In this document: one piece after another, positions 20,665-30,807 of the stretch
How positions within the stretch are numbered: the stretch's first letter is position 1
Layout of the letters: each line of letters begins with the position of its first letter
Source: Pedinophyceae sp. YPF-701
Lineage: Eukaryota > Chlorophyta > Pedinophyceae
DNA: 64,000 bases
Assembly: GCA_916048055.1 (NCBI GenBank)
Contig: CAJZHL010000004.1
Coordinates: 682,001 to 746,000 of the forward strand
Direction of reading: 5' to 3'
Position numbers and translations under genes: made by a program
The notes under the pieces: model-generated
Seen by the model: the letters and a program-made list of their open reading frames with translations, nothing else
Databases searched by the model: none
What the model was told of the DNA's origin: nothing

Positions 20665-21867
20665 GGCTGGTGGCCTCAGACGCTCAGGTGGCCAGCGGCA
20701 GACGCCGTGCGCACAAAGCCTCCTCGCGCGCTACACCAACATCAAATATTCCCTATGTCCCCGGGCGGCACCGCGAGTTCCGCCAACCGGCCACCGTACG
20801 ATGCTACCGGGCCTGGGACGTCACGCCATGGCGCGCTAAAACTGCCTCACGCGCGCAGAAACGCAACGGTGCGTACGGCGCAAAGCGAGGGGTACTAAAT
20901 CGTCCGCAGCCCCCTCCGGACCCGCCCGGCCCTGCGCGCGCGGCAGCGCAACGCGCAAACGGAGCCCTGCCCCTCGCGCAACGCTCTCCCGAACGCAGAC
21001 GCGCATTTCCTGTCCCGCATTGTCACAGCAGTTACACAATGTAGTGGTTTCCGTGGCTCCCACGCGCCAATGTCTCCGCGCCGCCTCGCGCGCCCCGCTC
21101 ACGCCCTCCGCGCTACCAGCGTCCGCTCGTGCACCGTGTTGGCCATCAGCCAGCACATGCGCGCCCCCTCAACACGCCGCGCCCGACCCTGGCCAAGAAC
21201 TCCCCCTCCGCGCACGCCTTGTCCCTCGAGACGCCGCGCCACTTGAGCGTCACCACGACCAGCCCGCCCGGCCGCACGAGCCCCATGCTCTCCGCCAACA
21301 CCCCCCCCAGGTCCGCCGGGTGAATGTTCGCGTCGCACACCAGGACGTCCGCGGGGCCGCCGAACGCCGCGAGGACGTCCTCCCTCGCGGCCTCCACGCG
21401 CTTCTTCGCGTGCACCACGTTCGGAAGCGCGAGGACCTCCGGGGAGAGCTCCGCTGGGTCGATCGCAACCACGCGACGGCACGTGCGTGCCAGGTACTGC
21501 GTCCAAGCGCCCGGCGCCGCCCCTGCGGAGGCTCGGCGAAGCAGAACAGAGTCAGACGGAGCGCTCCGGGGCGGCGGGGGGCGTTTTGCGGTGCGTGTGG
21601 TCGTGCGAGGCGCACCAATGTCGATGGCATTGGCCGCGTCGAGGTCCTCCGCGGCGCCCGCGAACGCAAACGCCTCCTCGATCTTCGCCGCGGCCTTGCA
21701 CGCGCTGCCGTCGTGGCGGGCGCTCAGGTCGTTCGGGCTCCTGCACCGAGCACGCGGTGGACGCGCTGTGCGTCAGCGGCCGCTCCGCGCGCCCGCGGCG
21801 GGCGACGTGGCGCGCGTTCAGGCGCGGTGCGTACATGTGGCCCCACGCCGCTGGGGCCAGGTGCCAG
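20665..21867. repeat. Segmental duplication, copy 2
   Basis: Partner of 14566-15868. The near-identical core starts at about 20881, exactly 6000 bases after copy 1, and the offset becomes 5999 after the one-base deletion at 21170/21171. This copy continues beyond 21867 into the rest of the methyltransferase gene, so it is likely the source locus. Confidence 0.9.
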
Positions 21868-22485
21868 CGGAACGGCCGGGCGGGGCCGTCCGCGCCGTCA
21901 CCGGCCTCTTCCGGGATCTCCGCCACTTGCAGCACCCACTCGTACTGCTTCGGGTCGAGCTCCCAGGACATCGCGAGGTGCTCGCCCACGTAGTTCAGCA
22001 GCCGCCCGCCCGGCGTGGCCAGCACGCGCACCGCCCCCAGCGGCGCCTCCAGCCCGTTGAGCTGCTCCAGAAGGTCCTCGCGGGTCGCGGCGCGCGGGCC
22101 GTCGTGCGGAAAGAAGTACAGCCGCGTGACGTAGCGCTCCAGGTGCGTGTCGCGGAGCCACCGAAGCACCTGCGCACCGCAGACACGCGCATCACACATG
22201 CGTACCGCTCGGCGCCTTACACGATGTCCGCGGCGTCGAAACCGGGCGGCCGAGCGCGCGGGCTGCACGGGCGCGCGGCGCGTGGGGCGAGCGTACCTCC
22301 GCGGGGGTCCTCGTGACGCCGGTGAGCAAGCAGAGCTGGGGGCCTGTCCTGCTGCTGAAATAGCCGGGCTCCGAGGCGGCGGTCCCGAAGGAGTCGTCGG
22401 GGAAGAGGTGCCTCGCGCGCTGCCGGTGGAACATCACCAGCCGGTGCGCGTGCGACTGGTGCACGCACTGAAGCAAAACGTCCAT
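21146..22485 (-). CDS. FtsJ-type SAM-dependent methyltransferase, full length but C-terminally frameshifted
   Basis: Predicted Rossmann-fold methyltransferase of the FtsJ/RrmJ (probably RNA) type. Exons 22485-22297, 22169-21835, 21740-21616 and 21522-21146 join in phase to 341 residues. Exons 3 and 4 together encode SAM motif I DIGAAPGAWTQYLA, then VVAIDPAELSPEV, DVLVCDANIHP (catalytic-type Asp) and GGLVVVTLKWRG (catalytic-type Lys). The N-terminal 170 residues form a separate domain, as in RlmM-like proteins. A one-base deletion at 21170/21171 relative to the duplicate at 15171 changes the end from FEGARMCWLMANTVHERT to LRGRACAG and stop. In RrmJ-type enzymes the last member of the K-D-K-E tetrad sits near this end, so the lost HERT segment may include it. 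The copy may be crippled, or the deletion may be a sequence error. Introns begin GTACGC, GTACGC and GTGCGC. Confidence 0.78.
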
Positions 22486-23854
22486 GGTGCGACGGCTGCC
22501 GGTGCCTGACGCGGTGTGCGGCTACGGACGCGGCTATGTGCGGCGCGGCTGTGCCATCGGGTCGGAGTGCTACGTTCTTGTGGGCGCGACGGGCTCGTGC
22601 GTGCGCGCTGGCGACGCAGCGGGGGTCGGGTCCTGCAGCACATGATGGGCATGCGTTCGGCCACGGTTAGACGTGAAGTCCCGCGCGGATGATCCGAGCG
22701 GGATGTCGTCTTCCAGGCGGAGGGGCAGCCAGCGGGCAGCGGTGTTTCAGAGTCTGGGTAGTCTGCGCGGCGACGTTCAGACGTACCTAGGAAACCTCCG
22801 AGTGCCTCGCGGGCCGCCGGGCTGCCCGCGCGCCCGCCCCGGCACGCGATCTCCGTCCTGATGCCCAGCCGTCTGGGGCGAATCCGTCTCGCGCGACCCG
22901 CTCCTCGAGCGGAGAGACGCGACTGACGCCACTGCACAGGCTTGGCGCGACTATGCGGCTGGCCCCGGGCGACAACAGTGCGCGAACAGCGCAGTGACGA
23001 TGTGCAGGCGCCGGGACATTCCGATGTCGCGGCGGCGGGGCGCGTGGGCGGCCTCCCCGCGCGCGCGGCCGCCCTCCCCCTGACAGCGCTCACGGTGGAG
23101 CCTCCACGGTGGCGTGGGGGCGCGGGCGGCACGAGGGCCTTCCGCGCGCGGCGCCGGCGGCATTGCGTTGCGGAGCAGCACTGTCCAGACGGGCCCTTGA
23201 CGCGTGGTCACGCTTTCGAGAGTCGCTGACCAGAGGGTGCGCTTCCCGGGCGCCCGGCCACCGTAACTGCGCGCGTTCCCTCCCCGTGCGGCGGAATTTC
23301 GCATGTGTTGACATGATGCGGCGTCGTGCGCGTCCCACGCGGCGCGTTCGCCCGCGCGCGGACGTGCAGCTGCCTCTGTGTTGCGTCTGGCCCCGAGCCG
23401 CGATCGTGAGCCGCACGCGGGCCGCGCGCGGCGCCCACATCGTGCCCCTGCGCATCGTTTCGCTCTCTGAGCGTCGCAAAATGCCGCGCGTGCCGGCACG
23501 CGCGCCGAACGCGGCCTGCTCGATGTCGCCGGCCGTGTCACCGCGCGTGTACACCGACCTGACACGTCGCCCTCCACCTGGCGGCGTGCCAAACTTTTTA
23601 TCCATGCGGCATTGTCGCCGCATCACCCCGGCACGGGCCCGACGGCCGCGCTCTCCGCGCCCAGCGCCCAGGCTCCACCACGCCCTGCCTCCGCCCCGCA
23701 TCCCCCGGGCGCGGCCCCGCACCGCACGGCCCCGCCAGCGACCGTCCGGCCAGATACACCGCGCCCGTGCGGCCCAGGCCCCGTCATGCGCCCTCCCCGG
23801 CACGAACCGCTCAAGCCTGCCCCCACGGTGCGTCCCTCGAGTGCAGGCGAGGCG
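22486..23854. other. Divergent intergenic region, no gene seen
   Basis: These 1.37 kb separate the methyltransferase start (minus) from the large FG-GAP-like gene (plus). Long plus- and minus-strand frames exist but are Arg/Pro/Ala-rich and featureless, as expected from high GC. An A/T-rich CTTTTTATCC lies near 23596, about 250 bases before the downstream ATG. Confidence 0.4.
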
Positions 23855-26800
23855 ATGCAGGCGCCCCTCCTGCGCGCCCTGGTCCTCCTGGGCCTGGCCG
23901 CCGCGGCGTCGGCCTTCCACGTGACCGAGAACTTCCAGATCTACGCTGCGAACGCCACGGGACTGAATGAGGCCGGATTCCAGGGCAAGGGTGCGTGGCC
24001 TGCTTGCACACCGTGCCGCCGCCCCGACCTCGCCTCGCCGCCGCGCCGCCCGCGCCTCCCACGCATTCCGAGCCCGTGCTTCCTCGCGCCCGTCCCGCGC
24101 CCCGCGCCGCCCCGCACGCCCCGGACACGCCCGCGAGCGCCCCCACTCGCCCCACCGAAAAGCTGCTCCCGCCGCAACGACGCGACGCCGCCGCCTCCCG
24201 GCCCCGCGCCCGCCCCGCAGGCATCCAGCAGGAGTTCGGCAAGTACGTCTGGACGTCCTGGGACGGGAACTGGCTCGTCGTCGCCTCGGGCGTCACCACG
24301 CTGTACCCCGACGACGAAGTCACCACCACCGTCGAGTCCGGCGGCCTGACCTACTTCAAGTGGGACAACGAACGCGCCAACCGACGTACGCGCACCCCCG
24401 CGCCGCCGCCGCCCCCGCGCTCACCACCGCCCCCGCGCCGCCCACACCCGTGCCTCCTCGTGAACATATAGATAGATACTTATACACATATATGTGTACA
24501 TATATATCTGCAGGGGAGAACCCATGGGTGTACAAGGGGCACATCACGCCGCGCCTCGCGCGCGAGGAGGCCGCGACGATCGGGAGCGCCGCGGACACGA
24601 CGACCGGCGGCGGCACCACGAACGTGGTGCACGTGCCGACCGTGCGCACGAAGTTCGAGTGGGAGCGCTTGGGCACGTGCGCGCGGCTGGCCAACCGCAA
24701 CGAGGCCGACACCTCCGCGCCGTTCTACCTGGCCGCGAACGCCGCGAGCGGGACGGGCACCACCACGCCCGGCACGCGCCCCGTCGCGCCGAACGAGCAG
24801 TCGAACTTCAACTACGTGCAGAACTTTGGGTGCTTCGACTGGATTGACAGCTTCGCCATCAACGAGGACGGCTCGACGCTCGCGTACGGGTACCGCGGCG
24901 CCGCCGTGCGCGCCACGCGGTTCCAGCCGTACCGCGCGAACTCGGCCGACCTCCTGGGCGAGGTGGTGTACCAGAACGCGGGCGTCGTGTTCGTGTACGA
25001 CCGCAACCCGACGAGCGACATCTTCACGCACACGCGGACGATCACGTCGAGCGTGCCGACGGGGCCGTACCAGCGGCTGACGGGCGCGCCGACGACGGCC
25101 ACGCTGTCGCTGCTGAACGGCCCCGCGGGCGCGTGCGGCGCCACGGGGACGCTGGCGATTTACGGCGCCACGCTCGTGATGGGGTGCCCCGGCGACAACG
25201 CGCGGTTCCTGTACGACTTCGACACGCAGACGCCGCGCACGGGGCAGACGAACGCGGGCTCGACGTCGGCGGGCGGCGTGGACGGCGAGTCGCGCGAGGC
25301 GCTGACGGGCAACGCCAACGTCGGCGCCGTCGAGGTGTGGACGCGCTCGGGCGGGACGTTCGCGGCGAACGGCGCGTTCATCAACCCGTCGTGGGCCCTG
25401 TCGCAGCGCGTCCTCGAGGACGACGCGCTGCGCACCACGGGGCGCAACTTCGGCAAGATGGTGATGCTGTGGAAGGGGGTGCTCCTGGTGGCGTCGAACG
25501 ACGCGGCGAACGCGGCGCTGCCGGACCGGCTCGTGGCGTACATGCGCGACGCGGTGAACGGCCTGCCGGAGGACCCGGTGAACACGGCGGGCGCGTGGAT
25601 CCCGGTGCAGGAGTGGGTGCCGCGCACGACGGTCTTTGGGACGACGCAGGCGACGTCGCTGATCAACACGTACATCGCGAACAAGGCCGGGCTGGTCAAC
25701 AAGAACATCGAGTTCGCCGGGGACCAGTTCATGATCCGGAACGGCGCGACGATGATCATCTACCGCCCCGTGAGCGGCGACCCGCAAAAGTGCGAGACGC
25801 CGACCGGGTACGCGATCCCCGAGGGCGCGAACTGCGTGTCCGAGTACAACTGCGTCGAGACGACCACGCTCATCGCGGGCGGCACCTCGTTCGCGTGGCG
25901 CGGGAACCTCGTGGCCATTGGCATCTCCACCAAGGACTACACGCACCGCGAGGTGGGGCTGAACTACCTGGCGGGCGTCGTGGGGCGCGTGCGCGCGGCG
26001 AACGACCTGCCGCTGGTGGCGCAGATCCGCAACGCCGGCGAGACGCACTACTGGGAGCGCCGCGCCAGCAACTTTAGCGTCAACGGGCTCGACATGAACT
26101 TCGTGCTCGGCACGGGGTACGCCGACGTGCCGTTCGTGCGCAACTCGCGCGTGCAGACGCAGGGCATGTCGTACTTCGTGTACTCGGGCCGCATCCAGCC
26201 GGCGTCGATGGGCATGGACGCCAACTGCGGCGCCGCCGTCGCCATCGGCCGCACCACGGTCTTCACCGCGTGCCCCGTGCGGTTCAACGTCGCGCCGTAC
26301 GCGGGCAACAGCGTGCTCATCGAGCGCACGTCGACCACGATCCCCACGCTGGCCAACCTCAACTACTACCGCAACGTCGACAGCGACGACTACGTCTTCC
26401 AGCCGTCGCTGTACGAGGGGCCCTCGGTCGACCCCGACGGCCAGGTGCTCGCGATGGACACGGAGCTGCGCACCGAGCGCGTCCGCCGGTGGCAGTCGCA
26501 GCTCGTCGACGCCGCGGACCTCCTCTTTGGCGACCACACCAACTCGGGCTTTGGCCAGGGCTGCCTGGCGAACGACGGCGACATGCTGCTCGTCGGCGCG
26601 CCGCTGCTGTCGTCCGGGGGCCTCCCGGGCGTCGGGCAGGGCGTGCTCATGAACGGCGCCACCGGCGCCATCATGGGCCACCTGTGCAGCAAGCTGCCCG
26701 TGGCCACCATGGCCATGGGCAGCCTGCAGTGCGCGCTCAAGGGCACGTACGCCGCGCTGTCGGTCGAGGTCGGCCAGGTCCCGCGCAAGAACGCGTTCGG

Positions 26801-28439
26801 CGAGGAGGCCCTGAACACGCAGGCCGTGGGCGGCGCCGTCGACGTCTTCGAGGGCACCACGCACGTGGCGCGCATCTTCCCGGACAAGCCCAACGCGAAC
26901 ATGCGGTTCGGCGCGGACGGGATCGCGATCACGGAGGTGGACGGCGACGTCCTGGTGTTCGTGTCGGCGTCCCAGGACGACCTCGCCGAGGACCAGAACG
27001 GAAACGCGCAGCAGCTGACGACGGCCTACAAGCAGGACGCCGGGTCCGTCCAGGTGTTCAAGCGCCACACGTCGACGACGGGCGAGGCCGAGTACCTCCA
27101 CCTGACCACGATCACCGCGCCGGACACCTACGGCGTGGCCACGGGCGTCAACCCCGCGCAGGGGTTGGGCCTGACGGCGCTGCAGCGCGCCACCTTCGCC
27201 CGCGGCCAGCGCTTCTCGCAGCAGGGCTTCGCCGTGCGCGGGGACCTCGTCGCCGTGCCGGACCACAGCGCCGCGCTGTCGAACAACGCCCTCTTCTACG
27301 ACTACACCCGCGGGCCCCAGTGCCGCTTTGGCGCGGCCAACGGGAACTCGGCCGCCGGCGTCGACAACGGCGCCGCGTCGCAGCTGTGCGGCGAGCCGAA
27401 GCCCGGCGTGGTGTACCTGTACCAGTGCTCGGCGACGTCGTGCAGCCTCGCGCAGCGCATCATCCCGCCGGAGTTTTACCGCCCCTTCCTCCAGGCGGGC
27501 GGCAACGCGGCGACGAACTACCTGCTGAACCAGAATGTGGGCGCGCAGAACCCGTACGGCGACCTGGACAACCCGTACCAGCTCGCGGCGGGCAACGGCG
27601 ACCTCGCGAACCGCAGGTTCGGCCTCAACACGGCGATCTGCCCCAACGGCGACATCGTGGTGGCCGGCAAGTACCCCACGGCGCTCAACGAGGACGCCGG
27701 GATGCTGTTCTACTACCGCCGGCACACGGGGCAGGTGACCGACGGCCCGACGTCGGGCCTGCGCCCCGGCACGACGCTGACGAACTTCTGGTCGACGACG
27801 ACCAACATCACCGCGTACGACTCGTGGGGCGACAACCGCCTGGGCGTGGACTTCCTCGCGTGCGAGGACGGCATCATCCACGCGTCGGGCATCGACGCGC
27901 GCACCGGCGCGATGCGCCAGTGGATGTTTACGTACAACGCGGGGTCGCGCACCTGGGCCCAGGTCGGCCGCTACACGCCCTTCGTCGACCCCAGCGCCCG
28001 CGCCGCGACGAACTCGCGCCAGACGGTCGCGTCGTCCTCGACGGTCTTCACCGCGGACTCGTCGCTCCTGGAGCAGCTGACGCGCCACGACGAGCCCGGG
28101 CGCGCGACGGACTTCAGCAACTACCTGCGCACGGACGGGTCGCGCCCGACGTACGAGCGCGACTACACGGGCACGGAGGACCCCTACGTGTGCAACATGT
28201 GCGTCGACGGCGAGACGGCGGCGTTCGGCGCCGTCGCGCGCATCGACCTCTCCTACGACGGCATCGTGTGGAAGGGCGGCGACGAGGCGTCGAACTGGCC
28301 GCAGGGCCGCTCCGCGGGCGTCGCCGGCATCGTCATCGGCGCCATCGTCGGGGCGTTCATCTTCTTCGCGGTGATCTACCTCTTGATCAAGGTGTCGAAT
28401 ATCAAAGCCAAGGGCACCGCGGCGTCCAACCGGGCGTGA
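23855..28439 (+). CDS. Large type I membrane protein with FG-GAP-like repeats, 1408 aa
   Basis: Exons 23855-23990, 24221-24385 and 24514-28439 join in phase to 1408 residues. The start is chosen because it opens with a signal peptide (LLRALVLLGLAAAASA, predicted cleavage before FHVTEN at residue 21). The long ectodomain carries a dozen or so irregular strands such as FAINEDGSTLAYGYRG, GATLVMGCPGDN, CLANDGDMLLVGAPLLSSG, VRGDLVAVPDHSA and TAICPNGDIVVAGK, the pattern of FG-GAP/integrin-type beta-propeller blades. Cysteines are scattered in pairs. One transmembrane segment lies near the C-terminus (GIVIGAIVGAFIFFAVIYLLI), followed by a short basic tail KVSNIKAKGTAASNRA. This predicts a plasma-membrane or cell-surface protein with a short cytosolic end. 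Adhesion or cell-covering roles are possible but not shown. Intron 2 holds an A/T-rich run unlike the rest of the gene. Confidence 0.85.
24465..24511. repeat. A/T-rich simple sequence inside intron
   Basis: The 3' part of intron 2 of the FG-GAP-like gene reads as ATAGATAGATA followed by alternating purine/pyrimidine ATATATGTGTACATATATAT-type sequence just before the acceptor TCTGCAG. It stands out in DNA that is otherwise about two-thirds GC. Confidence 0.75.
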
Positions 28440-29215
28440 GCGGGGGAGCCGGTAGGAGGGAGAAGATGGAGCGTCGCGATCGACGCCGCACGAGGGTGTG
28501 CGTGGCGGTCGGACGCGGGGGCGTAGGTGGGCGAGGGGGGTGTTGAGCGCCAGTGGACAAATGGGGTGAAGGGGGGATGACGTACCGAAGCGTGGGGGAT
28601 GACATGTCTTGGAGGGAGCTTCGGGGTTAGCAGCGGGTGCCGCAGCACCCGCTTGATGTGCGCATCAGGGGATGCGGCGGACGGTTTCGGGTGGAGGAGA
28701 GCCTGGGCGTCGGAACTGGCGGCGCCGTGTGACCTTAATCGGCAAAAGCGCTCGCACGCGAGCAGGGCCTTGTGCGTGCCGTGACTGCACCGTGCTGCGC
28801 GCAGCAAGCAAGCTAGCGGCGCTGTTTTTCCCCCTGCGTGCGGGTCCTCCACCGCTGTCGTTGCGCTCGGCCGCCCCTGTTCTGGTCACTGCGATCTCCA
28901 GTAGACCCGTTTCATCGTGATTCTTTGCTCGAGCGGCGCGACGTAGTCACCTGCGTGGCGGAAGACGGGCGCAGGGTGCGTTGTCTGCATGTCCGCTGCA
29001 CGGCCCCTGCGTTCGTCTCGCCCTCGCGCACGTGTGCGCGGGTCATCGCTCGGCATCAGCCACGCCGCGAGGGGGCTCGAAGACCTTTGCTTGTTCGCTG
29101 ACCTACAGGCATCCTCTCCGCAAGACGGGTCTGCCTACCCCATGCGAGGCCGCCGCCCGCATCCCTGGCGTGCCGGTATCGCGGTCAGGCCAGCTGGGCA
29201 GCGGTCATGCACGTG

Positions 29216-29234
29216 AAGTGGTAATTGACCACCC
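29216..29234 (+). repeat. Short dispersed motif AAGTGGTAATTGACCACCC
   Basis: The same motif with one mismatch occurs on the minus strand at 12627-12645, and a weaker relative at 33724-33741 (plus). All three are in noncoding DNA. It may be a terminus of a repeat family. Confidence 0.5.
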
Positions 29235-29350
29235 GCGCACGAAACGAAATGCGGGTGTGCTATCGTCCTGATCAAGGCGGCAGCGTGCTAGGAGTACTCG
29301 CGCGAAATGCCATGTATTTAACATGCAGTGCGACAAACGCGTCACACCGG

Positions 29351-29429
29351 AGGTCACGTTAACCAGGAAAGGGGTGGCCGAGAGCAGCGACGCGGTGGAG
29401 TACCCGCACGCAGGATGAGCAAGCTGCAG
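29351..29429 (+). repeat. Dispersed repeat, copy 1
   Basis: This matches 49309-49388 with a long identical core that includes GAGAGCAGCGACGCGGTGGA and the following 14 bases. Both copies are in the same orientation in gene-free DNA. Confidence 0.85.
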
Positions 29430-30807
29430 CAAGTGTCGGGGTCCCAATCACCTGCGCACGCAGCTCGAGTGAAGTCTTCGATGAGTGACGAGCCCCGCGG
29501 GCGTGCGGGTACTCGTCGGCAAGCCCCACCACGCGTCCCGATGTCGTCGGCCGGCGACCCTGCCCAGCAAGACAGCATGCATGACATCACGCATGCCAGG
29601 TGACAGCCCCTCACGTCACCCGCTGCTCGGGCCGCTCCTGGAAGCACACACGTTGAGCAGCCATGATGAGCATGTCATCATTTAAATGCCACGGCGGGAA
29701 ACGTTGGGTACAACGCTCGACCAAGCAAGACAGCACATTCACGCACAACGTTGTCGACTCATGCGGGCATCGCGTCACATGGCCGCCTGGCATCATCGCA
29801 GCTCCCAATCGGGAGGCATGCAGGTCTTGTGGCCGGGCTGTATTCCTGCGTAGCCTGAATCATGCTGAATCCCCGCAGGAGGGGGAGGATGCTGTTGCTG
29901 TCGGTGCTGTTCAGTTCAAGTTGTGCGCGCCAGGGGCCGACCTTGGCGCCACCATGCACTCTGGCGATGCGCCTCGATCGCCCACCAGCGGGGCGGGCGC
30001 GTACGGGCGCAAGGACCGGGGCAAGCGGTCGCATGCGCGGGTGGTTGTGCGTCGCTTTGCGGGCACGGGGGCCGCGCAGCCGTGTTGCGTTGGTTTCCAA
30101 CTTGAAGTGTCAAGGGGCGGGGGGTGGCCTTTTGGCTCGAACGCGTCTGGCGACGGGTGCTTGGAAAAGTGCGCTACATGGGCCCTGCGTCTGCACGCAG
30201 CGCGTACGTGCCCGTACAGGTGCGGCGGAGGGCGTGCGGGGGGGTGCAGCAGGCGCGAGGTGGCGAAGAGGGGGGTGGGGGGGGGGAGTTGACAGGGGAC
30301 TGTGACTGTCTCTCTGACTCAGAGAGACTTTGCGGCTCGACGTCCGAAGGCCGCCCGCAGAGCATCGCTGGGACAGAAACGCTGTGGGGTGGAAGGGGGG
30401 GCGAAGAAGGGGGTTCTGTTGCTGTATTGACAGGAGGGGCTTCTAGGCAGGAGCGTAGAATCGGCCTGTGCCATAGAGATGGGGGGTGTTCCACATGGGG
30501 GGAGGGGGGGTGTCGATCGTAGGGGCGTACACAGATCCCGGGGCCGTGTGTGTTGGCGCCGGGACGCGAACATCGACAGAGGACACGTGCGTGCGGGGGC
30601 GGGTGCGGTGGGAGCGGGAGCCGAGACGGAGGGCAGGGAGCAACGAAAATCGGCCGGGGCCGAAAACCGGCCGCTGATGCGAGTCTTGCGTGGAGCCCGT
30701 ACAGCGCGCCGGCGCTCGGGAAAACAGCGCCAGCTGCGGAGGTCGTGTCGTGTCGTCGTGTGCAGGCAGGTCGACGTGCAGGTCATGCCGGGTGGCGGGT
30801 GCCGCGC

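Larger units (their letters stand above)
28440..30807. other. Gene-empty stretch with dispersed repeats
   Basis: About 2.4 kb between the FG-GAP-like gene and the methyltransferase at 30808. It holds a 19-base motif (29216-29234) shared with 12.6 kb, a 79-base repeat (29351-29429) shared with 49.3 kb, and G-rich tracts at 30230-30530. No coding signal is convincing on either strand. Confidence 0.5.

Noticed and set aside
23109-23924. 271-codon plus-strand frame upstream of the FG-GAP-like gene
   Set aside because: Arg/Ala/Pro-rich with no motif, and it overlaps the signal-peptide start in another frame.
24480-28088. 1202-codon minus-strand open frame
   Set aside because: Antisense shadow of the FG-GAP-like gene; composition is Arg/Val/His-rich and featureless.
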